Origin: Ferrovibrio terrae_A
GTDB lineage: Bacteria; Pseudomonadota; Alphaproteobacteria; Ferrovibrionales; Ferrovibrionaceae
Direction: 5' to 3'
DNA length: 64,000 nucleotides
Assembly (NCBI RefSeq): GCF_943372915.1
Contig: NZ_CALSAN010000011.1
Span: forward strand, 81,696 to 145,695
Part shown: one piece after another, positions 24,890-32,259 of the stretch
Layout of the letters: every line of letters starts with the position of its first letter
Numbering within the stretch: the stretch's first letter is position 1
Translations under genes and position numbers: made by a program
The notes under the pieces: generated by a model
What the model saw: the letters and a program-made list of their open reading frames with translations, nothing else
Database searches by the model: none
What the model was told of the DNA's origin: nothing

Positions 24890-25567
24890 ATGGGTGCGTC
24901 CTGCTGTTCTCCCGCGCATAACCACAATCACAGTCATGATCACCATGATCACGATCATGACCATGGCAACGCCGCGCGTCCGGTGCTGTGGATCGCGCTG
25001 CTGCTGAATGCCGGCATGTTTGTCGTGGAACTGGGCGGCGGCCTCAGCGCCGGTTCAACATCGCTGCTGGCTGATTCCGCTGATTTCCTGGGCGATGCCG
25101 CCAATTACGGCCTCGCGCTGGCGGTGCTGTCGATGGCACTGGTCTGGCGCGCCCGCGTCGCCCTGCTCAAGGGCATCACCATGGGGCTATTCGGCCTCTG
25201 GGTCGCGGCCATGACCGTCAATCACGCGCTCAGTGGCACGGTTCCCGAAGCGGCAACTATGGGCGTGATCGGCTTCGCAGCCCTGGCGGTGAATGTGCTG
25301 GTCACCGTGCTGCTCTATCGCTTCCGCAAGGGCGACAGCAATATGCGCGCAGTGTGGATCTGCAGCCGCAACGATGCGTTGGGCAACCTCGCCGTGATGG
25401 CGGCGGCCAGCGGCGTGTTCATGACCGGTAGCGCCTGGCCCGATCTGGCCGTGGCCGCCTTCATGGCAGCACTGGCGCTCTGGGGCTCGGCCCAGGTGAT
25501 CCTGCATGCGCGGCGCGAGTTGCGGCAGGACCAGGCTGTGGCGCCGGTGCCGGGAACGGCCGACTGA
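24890..25567 (+). CDS. CDF-family metal cation exporter without cytoplasmic domain
   Basis: A 225-residue cation diffusion facilitator that exports divalent metals from the cytoplasm. The N-terminus has CC at 5-6 and nine histidines between 10 and 25, a flexible metal-binding tail. Six hydrophobic segments follow. The helix-2 site reads DFLGD (D-x3-D). The helix-5 site reads CSRND, so the usual histidine of H/D-x3-D is Cys. The usual C-terminal cytoplasmic domain of about 80 residues is missing: the protein ends just after helix 6. It is co-transcribed with the CzrA-like sensor, so zinc, cobalt or cadmium is likely; the Cys ligand could shift specificity to softer metals. Confidence 0.88.
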   Translation: MGASCCSPAHNHNHSHDHHDHDHDHGNAARPVLWIALLLNAGMFVVELGGGLSAGSTSLLADSADFLGDAANYGLALAVLSMALVWRARVALLKGITMGLFGLWVAAMTVNHALSGTVPEAATMGVIGFAALAVNVLVTVLLYRFRKGDSNMRAVWICSRNDALGNLAVMAAASGVFMTGSAWPDLAVAAFMAALALWGSAQVILHARRELRQDQAVAPVPGTAD

Positions 25568-25641
25568 GCATCGGCAGGCCCGGGACATAAAATTCCCGTA
25601 TACTGCCGCCTTGAAATTACCTCAGTTCCGAGTAGATTGCA

Positions 25642-25732
25642 GCCCACGTCCGGGCCCCTCTGGCTGCCATGAACGGGATGGCAGTGATGTCGGACGGCTT
25701 TTCGCAAAAGCCCCCCCGCCCAGGGTATTATT
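25642..25732 (+). promoter_or_regulatory. Structured leader RNA of first terC gene (copy 1 of duplicated motif)
   Basis: Outer stem GTCCG (25648-25652) with CGGAC (25691-25695). Inner perfect 7-bp stem CTGCCAT (25664-25670) with ATGGCAG (25678-25684). The joining strands GGCCCCTCTGG and TGATGT are shared almost exactly with the leader at 26.6 kb. A second hairpin, GGCTTTT-CGC-AAAAGCC (25696-25712), follows directly, then the AGGG ribosome-binding site 7 bases before the ATG. This is consistent with a cis-regulatory RNA, perhaps the candidate terC motif known from comparative genomics. Confidence 0.75.
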
Positions 25733-26533
25733 ATGGACCTCTCGGTTTTCCTTGAACCGGCAGCGCTGCTCGCGTTGGCCGGCCTTATTGCCCTCGAACT
25801 CGTCCTCGCGGTCGACAACCTGATCTTCATCACCATCCTCACCAGCCGGCTGCCGGAGCATCAGCAGCCGCTGGGCCGCAAGCTCGGTCTGCTGGGCGCG
25901 GTCATCACCCGCGTCATGCTGCTGCTTTCGGCGGCCTGGCTCATCACGCTCACGGCGCCCTGGTTCACCGTTTTCGATATCGAGATTTCCGGTCGCGACC
26001 TGGTGCTGATCCTCGGCGGCCTGTTCCTGATCTGGAAGGCGACCATGGAAATCCATGAGCGCGTCACGCCGAAGGAAAGCGACGAGATGGAAGATGGTCC
26101 GGTGGTTGCAGGAGCGCCTGCGCCGCAGAAGAAGTATCCTGCCTTCTGGGCGATCATCGGCCAGATTGCGGTGCTGGATATCGTCTTTTCGCTCGACAGC
26201 GTGATCACCGCCATCGGTCTGGCGCGTCAGATCGAGATCATGGTCGCCGCCGTGCTGATTTCGGTCGCCATCATGGTGGCGCTGGCCGAGCCGCTCGCCC
26301 GTTTCGTCAAGAAGAACCCGAATGTCGTCATGCTGGCGCTGTCGTTCCTCGTCATGATCGGTATGGCCCTGGTGGCCGAAGGTTTCGACGTCGAGATCCC
26401 CAAGGTCATGATTTACGGCGCCATGGCTTTCTCGGTGGCGGTCGAACTGCTGAACATGGCCTCACGCCGGGCCAAACTCAGCAGCACCTATCGCGCCATC
26501 CGCGACCCCGAAGGCCGCAGCGAAGCCGACTGA
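25733..26533 (+). CDS. TerC-family membrane protein (paralogue 1)
   Basis: A 266-residue TerC-family protein with about seven hydrophobic helices. Both halves carry the family's intramembrane acidic motif: LELVLAVDNLIFITIL and LDIVFSLDSVITAIG. Proteins of this family are implicated in manganese export, tellurite resistance and metal loading of exported proteins. Start and AGGG ribosome-binding site lie directly after a structured leader RNA that recurs before the next terC gene, so both are probably controlled by one small-molecule or ion signal. It ends with an intrinsic terminator, so the two paralogues are separate transcription units. Confidence 0.9.
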   Translation: MDLSVFLEPAALLALAGLIALELVLAVDNLIFITILTSRLPEHQQPLGRKLGLLGAVITRVMLLLSAAWLITLTAPWFTVFDIEISGRDLVLILGGLFLIWKATMEIHERVTPKESDEMEDGPVVAGAPAPQKKYPAFWAIIGQIAVLDIVFSLDSVITAIGLARQIEIMVAAVLISVAIMVALAEPLARFVKKNPNVVMLALSFLVMIGMALVAEGFDVEIPKVMIYGAMAFSVAVELLNMASRRAKLSSTYRAIRDPEGRSEAD

Positions 26534-26559
26534 GCGCAGAGGGGCTGGTTAAAAGCAGA

Positions 26560-26590
26560 AGAGGCGGGCCATGTGTCCGCCTCTTTTTTT
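26560..26590 (+). terminator. Intrinsic terminator after first terC
   Basis: AGAGGCGG (26560-26567) and CCGCCTCT (26577-26584) form an 8-bp stem with a 9-base loop, running directly into TTTTTTT. It insulates the second leader RNA from read-through. Confidence 0.88.
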
Positions 26591-26636
26591 GCCCCATCGC
26601 CGGGCTCCACCCTTGATCTGGATTGTTTGCCGCCTA

Positions 26637-26734
26637 AATGCACCTTTTGCATTCGGGCCCCTCTGGTTGCCGCATTCCGGACGGCAGCGATGTCGGATGC
26701 CATCGCCGCCATATTCCGGATACGGAACGCCAGC
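26637..26734 (+). promoter_or_regulatory. Structured leader RNA of second terC gene (copy 2 of duplicated motif)
   Basis: Outer 7-bp stem GCATTCG (26649-26655) with CGGATGC (26694-26700), one G-U pair. Inner stem TGCCG (26668-26672) with CGGCA (26682-26686). Joining strands GGCCCCTCTGG and CGATGT match copy 1, while stem bases differ but stay paired. A following hairpin TTCCG-GATA-CGGAA (26714-26727) covers the GGAA ribosome-binding site 7 bases before the ATG. A candidate promoter, TTGATC/TAAATG (26613-26640), would start transcription just before the outer stem. Confidence 0.77.
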
Positions 26735-27748
26735 ATGGACAGCATCCTCGCGGTCTCGACCGCCTTTGTCTCAAACGATTTTCTCGGCAAGCCGGTTTGG
26801 CTATGGGGCGCCTTTATGGCGCTTGTCGCCACCCTGCTTGCCTTCGATCTGGGTGTCCTGCATCGCCAGCAGCGCGATATCGGTGTCGGCGAAAGCCTCG
26901 CCCTGAGTGCTGGGTATATTGCCATCGCCTGCATCTTCGGCGGCTGGGTCTGGTGGCAGTATGGTGGCTCCACCGGTATGGACTGGTATACCGGCTTCTT
27001 CGTCGAGAAGAGCCTGTCGCTCGACAATGTTTTCGTCATCGCCCTGATCTTCGGCTACTTCGCCATCCCGCGGCAGTATCAGCATCGCGTGCTGTTCTGG
27101 GGTATTCTGGGCGTAATCGTGCTGCGCGGCATCATGATTGCCCTTGGTGCAGCGCTGGTCAGTGAGTTCAGCTGGATTCTCTACGTCTTTGGTGCCTTCC
27201 TCGTGCTCACCGGCATCAAGATGCTGCTGGCTTCCGATAAGCCGAAAGATCTGGCCGACAATCCGCTGCTCAAGTTGCTGAAACGTCATCTGCGCGTAAC
27301 GCCCGGATTGCATGGTCAGCACTTCTTCGTGCGTCAGCCCCGCGAGACGGATGGCAAGCCGGTCCTCTGGGCTACGCCGCTGTTTTTGGCGCTGATCCTG
27401 GTCGAGGCTGCGGATCTCGTCTTTGCTGTAGACAGCGTGCCCGCCATCTTCGCCATCACGCAGGACCCGTTCATTGTCTATACCAGCAATATTTTCGCCA
27501 TCCTGGGTCTGCGCGCGCTGTATTTCGCCCTCGCGGCGATGATTCACCGGTTCCATTACCTGAAATATGCTCTGGCGGCGGTGCTGATCTTCATCGGAGG
27601 CAAGATCTTTCTGGTCAATATCATCGGCAAGATTCCGGCCGCCTTATCGCTGGGCGTCACGCTCGGCCTGATCGCCACCGGCATTGTGGCCTCGCTGCTG
27701 CTGACCCGCCCGCAAAAGCAGAATCCGGCCGCTGCGGCCGAGCCCTGA
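26735..27748 (+). CDS. TerC/Alx-family membrane protein (paralogue 2)
   Basis: A 337-residue TerC-family protein of the longer Alx-like branch, with about nine hydrophobic helices. Acidic intramembrane motifs are FVEKSLSLDNVFVIALIF and LVEAADLVFAVDSVPAIFAIT, and the typical NIFAILGLRALYFAL follows. The loop with LKLLKRHLRVTPGLHGQHFFVR is conserved in Alx proteins. E. coli alx is controlled by an RNA leader responding to manganese and pH, which makes the leader here meaningful. The ATG at 26735 is chosen because the in-frame extension to 26573 reads through the terminator and leader RNA. Confidence 0.9.
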   Translation: MDSILAVSTAFVSNDFLGKPVWLWGAFMALVATLLAFDLGVLHRQQRDIGVGESLALSAGYIAIACIFGGWVWWQYGGSTGMDWYTGFFVEKSLSLDNVFVIALIFGYFAIPRQYQHRVLFWGILGVIVLRGIMIALGAALVSEFSWILYVFGAFLVLTGIKMLLASDKPKDLADNPLLKLLKRHLRVTPGLHGQHFFVRQPRETDGKPVLWATPLFLALILVEAADLVFAVDSVPAIFAITQDPFIVYTSNIFAILGLRALYFALAAMIHRFHYLKYALAAVLIFIGGKIFLVNIIGKIPAALSLGVTLGLIATGIVASLLLTRPQKQNPAAAAEP

Positions 27749-27797
27749 TGGTGCTGCATGCCGTGCTTTTGCCCCATTCGCCCCCCATCATCGCGGG

Positions 27798-28445
27798 ATG
27801 AACACAGACTGCGCCGAAATGCCGTCCTCCCCGCCGCGCCGTTCCAGCATCGCGAGTGATCTTGCCCGCCTGCGCCGGCATGGTCGCCATGATGGCATGA
27901 CGGTGGCGGCGGCCGGCGAGGTGATGGCTCAGAGATCCACGCCGCTGTTGCTGCTGTTTCTGGGACTGCTGGGGTTCGTCCCATCGCCGGGGTTGCCGCT
28001 CGGCCTGATCACCGGCTCGCTGGTCATCTGTGTTGCTGTCGGCCTGCTGCTGCGCCCGAACAATCCGCCGATCCCCGGCCTGCTGGGCCGTCGGCGCCTG
28101 TCGGCCGGGCTGCTGCACCGGTTCATGCGCTTTGCCATCCCCTTCGTGCGCCGGCTGGAGCGGCTGTTCCGCCCGCGCCTGACCTGGGTGGTGAGTGGCC
28201 TGGGCGTTGCCGTCGCCGCCGTCGCCATTCTGATCCAGGGTATCGGCCTGGCGCTGCCCCTGCCTTTCGGCAATCTGCCCTTCGCCTTCGGTATCGTGCT
28301 GATCGCGCTTGGCCTGCTGACCCGTGACGGCCTCGGTGCGCTGGCCGGGCATTTTGTCGGGATCGCCAGTACGGCCTTGTTCGTTACACTTGGGATCGGC
28401 CTGTTTCGGGCCGGCGCGGACCTCTCGATCCTGCTGCCCTGGTAA
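27798..28445 (+). CDS. exoD: ExoD-family membrane protein
   Basis: A 215-residue protein of the ExoD (exopolysaccharide synthesis) family. It has a short polar N-terminus, then four or five hydrophobic segments. Typical family stretches are GEVMAQRSTPLLLLFLGLLGFVPSPGLPLG and the C-terminal PFAFGIVLIALGLLTRDGLGALAG. Rhizobial exoD affects exopolysaccharide production and alkali tolerance, but the biochemical role is unknown. It lies 50 bases after the terC gene and 18 bases before the diacylglycerol-kinase-like gene, probably an operon with the latter. Confidence 0.82.
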   Translation: MNTDCAEMPSSPPRRSSIASDLARLRRHGRHDGMTVAAAGEVMAQRSTPLLLLFLGLLGFVPSPGLPLGLITGSLVICVAVGLLLRPNNPPIPGLLGRRRLSAGLLHRFMRFAIPFVRRLERLFRPRLTWVVSGLGVAVAAVAILIQGIGLALPLPFGNLPFAFGIVLIALGLLTRDGLGALAGHFVGIASTALFVTLGIGLFRAGADLSILLPW

Positions 28446-28462
28446 CCCATGACCACCGCCCC

Positions 28463-29362
28463 ATGACCACATCCATTGTCATCAACGCCGAATCCGGCAC
28501 GGCGCGCCAGTATGGCGCCGCGGCGCTGCGCGAGCTGATCCACACGGCGGCGGCCAAGGCCGGCCAGCCCGATGTCGATGTGCAACTGGTAGCACCGGCA
28601 CAGTTGCCGAAGGCGCTGACTGCTGCCGCACGGGGTAGCACGGAAGTGTGGGTCGGGGGTGGCGATGGCACGTTGCGAACGGCTGCGGAGTTGGCCATGA
28701 AGCGCGATATCGTGCTGGGTGTGCTGCCGCTCGGCACCATGAACCTGCTGGCGCGCGATCTGAACATTCCGCTGGAAATCGAAAATGCCGTGGCCGCGCT
28801 GTGCGCCGCCAGCGTGGCCGCCATCGATGTCGGACGGGTGAACCAGAGCCTGTTCCTCAACAAGTCGGCGCTGGGCCTTTACCCGGAAATGGTGGTGGAT
28901 CGCGAGCGACGCCAGCGCCTGTTCGGCCTGACCAAATGGCCGGCCATGATACGGTCGGCCTGGCGCGCGGTGCGCCGCCACCGCATGATGGAAATCACCA
29001 TCGACCATCATGGCCAGCGCTCAGAAATCCTGTCGCCGGCCATTGTGGTGGCGGTGGGCAGCTACGAATTCAATGCCGGCCGACTGTTCAACCGCGCCGA
29101 TCTGCAAAGCGGCGAACTCACCATCTATGTCAGCCATGAGAAAACCTGGCTTGGTTCGGCCAGCCAGTTGGCCAAGCTGTTCCTCGGGACGTTGCAGAAC
29201 GATCCGTCACTGCAGGTGATCAAGGCGCATAATTTGCAGATCGATTTTTCCCGCACCAAGCCGGTCGCCAATGATGGCGAGATCGACATGCTGAAAGGCC
29301 CGATCCGCTACGCCGTGGCGCCGCAGGCGCTCAAGGTCCGCATGCCGGTGGAGGCGACCTAA
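28463..29362 (+). CDS. Diacylglycerol/lipid kinase catalytic-domain protein
   Basis: A 299-residue protein of the diacylglycerol-kinase/sphingosine-kinase/NAD-kinase fold family. The nucleotide-binding motif VWVGGGDGTLRTAAE and the LGVLPLGTMNLLARDLNIP segment are clear, and the C-terminal part has DGEIDMLKGPIRYAVAPQALKV. Such proteins phosphorylate lipids, and related YegS/BmrU proteins have unclear substrates. It is the last plus-strand gene here; its stop overlaps by 4 bases the stop of the convergent aidB-like gene, leaving no room for a terminator. Confidence 0.85.
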   Translation: MTTSIVINAESGTARQYGAAALRELIHTAAAKAGQPDVDVQLVAPAQLPKALTAAARGSTEVWVGGGDGTLRTAAELAMKRDIVLGVLPLGTMNLLARDLNIPLEIENAVAALCAASVAAIDVGRVNQSLFLNKSALGLYPEMVVDRERRQRLFGLTKWPAMIRSAWRAVRRHRMMEITIDHHGQRSEILSPAIVVAVGSYEFNAGRLFNRADLQSGELTIYVSHEKTWLGSASQLAKLFLGTLQNDPSLQVIKAHNLQIDFSRTKPVANDGEIDMLKGPIRYAVAPQALKVRMPVEAT

Positions 29363-31002
29363 ACCGGCAGCGCCCGGTCGGCGATGGCGCGGGTGTCGAC
29401 GCCTTTCGGCAAGGTGCCGAAGGCATGGCCCCAGTCGCCACCGAGCCGCGAGGCGCAGAAGGCATCGGCCACGGCAGCACTGGAATGGCGCACCAGCAGG
29501 GCGCCCTGCAGCGTCACCATCATCTTCTCCACCACGCGCCGCGCGCGATGCTCGATCTCGCTCAGATCGGCGAATTCGGTCTTCAGGTCGTTGATCGCCG
29601 CATCCAGCCGCTTGTCGTTGCCGCGCGCCGGGATCAGGTCGGCGAAATAGGCCTCCAGCCCGTCCGGGCTTTTCTGCATCGCGCGCAGCACATCCAGGCA
29701 CATCACATTGCCCGAACCCTCCCAGATCGAATTGAGCGGGATTTCCTTGTACAGCATGCCGAGCGGGCCCTCATCGACATAGCCGTTGCCGCCATGCACC
29801 TCCATGGCTTCGACCACGGCATTGGGTGCGCGCTTGCAGATCCAGTATTTGACTGCCGGCGTGCACAGGCGGCGGAAAGCAGCTTCCACCGGATCGTCTT
29901 CCGCGCGGTCAAACGCGCGCGCCAGCCGCAGCGCCAGTGCAGTGGCAGCCTCGGATTCAATCGCCAGGTCGGCCACCACATTGGTCATCAGCGGCTGGTC
30001 GATCAGGTGACGCTGGAAGGCGCGGCGGTGCGCCACGTGATGCAGCGCCTGCGCGACGGCACCGCGCAGCAGCCCGGTCGAACCCAGCGCGCAGTCGAGC
30101 CGCGTATAGGTGCCCATTTCAATGATCGTGGGCACGCCGCGGCCTTCCTCCCCCAGCAGCCAGCCATGGGCATTGTGGAATTCCACCTCGGAGGAAGCAT
30201 TCGACTTGTTGCCGACCTTGTCCTTCAGGCGCTGTACCTGCACGGCATTCTTGGTTCCGTCGGGCAGCCAGCGCGGCACGAAGAAGCAGCTCAGGCCATG
30301 GGGCGACTGTGCCAGCACCAGATGCGCGTCATTCTGCGGGCAGGAGAAAAACCATTTATGGCCGTTGATGATGTATTCCTCGCCTGGCCCGCCGGCACCG
30401 ACGGGCTTTGCGACGGTTGTGTTGCTGCGCACATCCGAGCCGCCCTGCTTTTCGGTCATGCCCATGCCGATCAGGGCGCCGGTCTTCTGCGTCACCGGCC
30501 GATTGCTGCCGTCATACTGGCGCGAATAGATCTTCGGCAGCCAGGTTTCGGCCAGATGCTTGTCCTTGCGGATCGCCGGCACGCTGCCATAGGTCATCGT
30601 GGTGGGGCACTGGCTGCCCGGCTCGATCTGCGCATGCATGATATAGGCGGCGGCACGTGCCACATGGGCACCCGGCTTGGGCTCGGCCCAGGGCGCCGAA
30701 TGCAGGCCTTCACCGATGATCAGCGCCATGATGCTGTGCCAGGCCGGATGGAATTCAACCTCGTCAAGCCGGTGGCCGAAGCGGTCGAACAGTTTCAGTT
30801 GCGGCGGATTTTTATGAGCCAGCCGGCCCTGCTCGATGGTCTCGGCATCGCCCAGCCGGCTGCCATAGACGGTGAGGCGGTCCTTCGCCCAGTCGGCGCC
30901 GTTGAGCTCGGTCGCCTGCATCAGGGCATGATCGGTCGTGAACAGATTGTAATCCTCCAGCGCCGGCGGCTGGTTGAGGACATCGAATACGGTATCCGTC
31001 AT
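29359..31002 (-). CDS. aidB: AidB-like acyl-CoA dehydrogenase family protein
   Basis: A 547-residue flavoprotein of the AidB branch of acyl-CoA dehydrogenases. The N-terminus VLNQPPALEDYNLFTTDHAL and the GADWAKDRLTVYGSRLGDAETIEQGRLAHKNPPQL segment closely follow E. coli AidB. FAD-domain features include MGMTEKQGGSDVRSNTT and EVHGGNGYVDEGPLGMLYKEIPLNSIWEGSGN. AidB is induced during alkylation stress and binds DNA, but its enzymatic role is unsettled. The ATG at 31002 has AGGGAG upstream; a 50-residue in-frame extension is not conserved-looking. No ada gene is nearby. Confidence 0.88.
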   Translation of the reverse strand: MTDTVFDVLNQPPALEDYNLFTTDHALMQATELNGADWAKDRLTVYGSRLGDAETIEQGRLAHKNPPQLKLFDRFGHRLDEVEFHPAWHSIMALIIGEGLHSAPWAEPKPGAHVARAAAYIMHAQIEPGSQCPTTMTYGSVPAIRKDKHLAETWLPKIYSRQYDGSNRPVTQKTGALIGMGMTEKQGGSDVRSNTTVAKPVGAGGPGEEYIINGHKWFFSCPQNDAHLVLAQSPHGLSCFFVPRWLPDGTKNAVQVQRLKDKVGNKSNASSEVEFHNAHGWLLGEEGRGVPTIIEMGTYTRLDCALGSTGLLRGAVAQALHHVAHRRAFQRHLIDQPLMTNVVADLAIESEAATALALRLARAFDRAEDDPVEAAFRRLCTPAVKYWICKRAPNAVVEAMEVHGGNGYVDEGPLGMLYKEIPLNSIWEGSGNVMCLDVLRAMQKSPDGLEAYFADLIPARGNDKRLDAAINDLKTEFADLSEIEHRARRVVEKMMVTLQGALLVRHSSAAVADAFCASRLGGDWGHAFGTLPKGVDTRAIADRALPV

Positions 31003-31084
31003 GGCGTTTCTCCCTGGGCCGGAGTCTAGCAGCCTGCCGGCGCTTGGAAAGACTGCCGTAAGGGGAGGGGCCTGAAACGCCGGT

Positions 31085-32194
31085 TCAGAACCGCATCGCC
31101 AGATTGAGGCGGGCCTGGGTGAGATAGGGATCTGCCGTGCCGGCCATGTCATCCTGCGTCACCGTATAGCCGGCCATCAGGGTCATGGCGCGGCTGGCCA
31201 GCGCTGCCGGTGTCCAGTGCAGTTGCAGGTCCAGATTCTGCCGGCGGCCATAGAGCGGCACGGCGTTGCGGGTATTGAGGTCGCGTTTCTCGCCAAGGCC
31301 GAATTCGTGGCTGGCGGTCAGGTTGAGGGATTCGCCCAGCGGCACGCCGAGCTGCAGGCCGAGGATGTTGAGATCGCGCTCGGTGCCATAGGTGTATTCG
31401 TTGCGGCGCTGCGCCGAGGCGCCGAGTCTGTAGCCGCTGGCGAAATGCTGGGCGACGGCGATCCGGTGGCGCTCGTTGCTGCTGGCCGACAGCGGATTGC
31501 CGGGCGAGGACTCGGTCGTATAACCGGTCGACAGCGTCAGGGTCAGGTCATGCGCGATCATGGCGGATACGGAATTGTCGATGCCAAAGCGCCGGCTGCT
31601 GCTGCCGGCCAGATCGCTCCAGTTGGCGGCGGCATCTGGATCGACCTTGAAGGTGAGGCCGTATTCCTCGTAGGCGAGGCCGAATTTGCTGCGGGCCGAG
31701 CGGTTTTCGTTGTCGCTGCTGCCGCTCTGGCTGATGGCACTGTCGTTGCTCAGCGCCAGTCCGTCGAAAAACGGCACATCATAGGCTTTCTGCAGCGCGC
31801 CCGGGGCCGCATCGCGCTCGCTGTAGACGGTCATCTTGTCGCTGTCGGTGTCGATCTGCGGCAACGTGTCGAAACGGCGGCTCAGCAGGCTGACATCGCC
31901 GGGCGCAAACAGTGGCTGGCGTGTCAGCAGATAATTGCCCTCATCGGGGTTGTAGGCGAGCAGCGCCAGGTCGCTGCGCAGGGTCTCGGGCAGGCTCTCC
32001 ACATCGGGCAGGACCGGGATGACCTGGCAATAGCCGGCATCGGCCGGGGTGATAATCATCGGGCAGGGCGGCAGCCGGGATTGTGCGCTGATATCCGGCG
32101 ACGTCAATGCCGTCAGCAGGCCGGCAAGCGCACACAGAAAAACGGCGCTGGATCGGATGCGACAGGCCAAGATCCCTCTTCCCGAATATGACAC
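31085..32194 (-). CDS. Putative outer-membrane beta-barrel protein (function unknown)
   Basis: A 369-residue predicted secreted protein that I cannot assign to a named family. A signal peptide (hydrophobic 16-34, cut near ISAQS) is followed by a short Cys-Pro region (CPMIITPADAGYC). A Ser/Asn-rich part rich in alternating hydrophobic residues runs from about 180 to the C-terminal ARLNLAMRF. The final phenylalanine and the alternating pattern are signs of a beta-barrel inserted by BAM. The start is uncertain: the ATG at 32194 lacks a good ribosome-binding site, and an in-frame TTG about 24 bases in follows GAAGAGGG. Confidence 0.6.
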   Translation of the reverse strand: MSYSGRGILACRIRSSAVFLCALAGLLTALTSPDISAQSRLPPCPMIITPADAGYCQVIPVLPDVESLPETLRSDLALLAYNPDEGNYLLTRQPLFAPGDVSLLSRRFDTLPQIDTDSDKMTVYSERDAAPGALQKAYDVPFFDGLALSNDSAISQSGSSDNENRSARSKFGLAYEEYGLTFKVDPDAAANWSDLAGSSSRRFGIDNSVSAMIAHDLTLTLSTGYTTESSPGNPLSASSNERHRIAVAQHFASGYRLGASAQRRNEYTYGTERDLNILGLQLGVPLGESLNLTASHEFGLGEKRDLNTRNAVPLYGRRQNLDLQLHWTPAALASRAMTLMAGYTVTQDDMAGTADPYLTQARLNLAMRF

Positions 32195-32259
32195 CGGAGG
32201 CGATGAATCTTTTTAGCCAGAGGCCTGTGGCAGAATTGCGGCAGGATTGGTGGCGATTT

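Noticed and set aside
25642..25732. Known yybP-ykoY manganese riboswitch before terC
   Set aside because: The characteristic conserved loop sequences of that riboswitch are not present; the shared core here (GGGCCCCTCTGG and GATGTCGGA) is different.
28449..28466. Five-codon open frame (ATG ACC ACC GCC CCA TGA) overlapping the lipid-kinase start
   Set aside because: It could be a coupling mini-ORF, but it looks like a chance repeat of ATGACCAC and has no ribosome-binding site.
29425..31029. A 534-codon open frame antisense to the aidB-like gene
   Set aside because: Same reason: the AidB motifs are on the minus strand and the antisense product has no recognisable feature.
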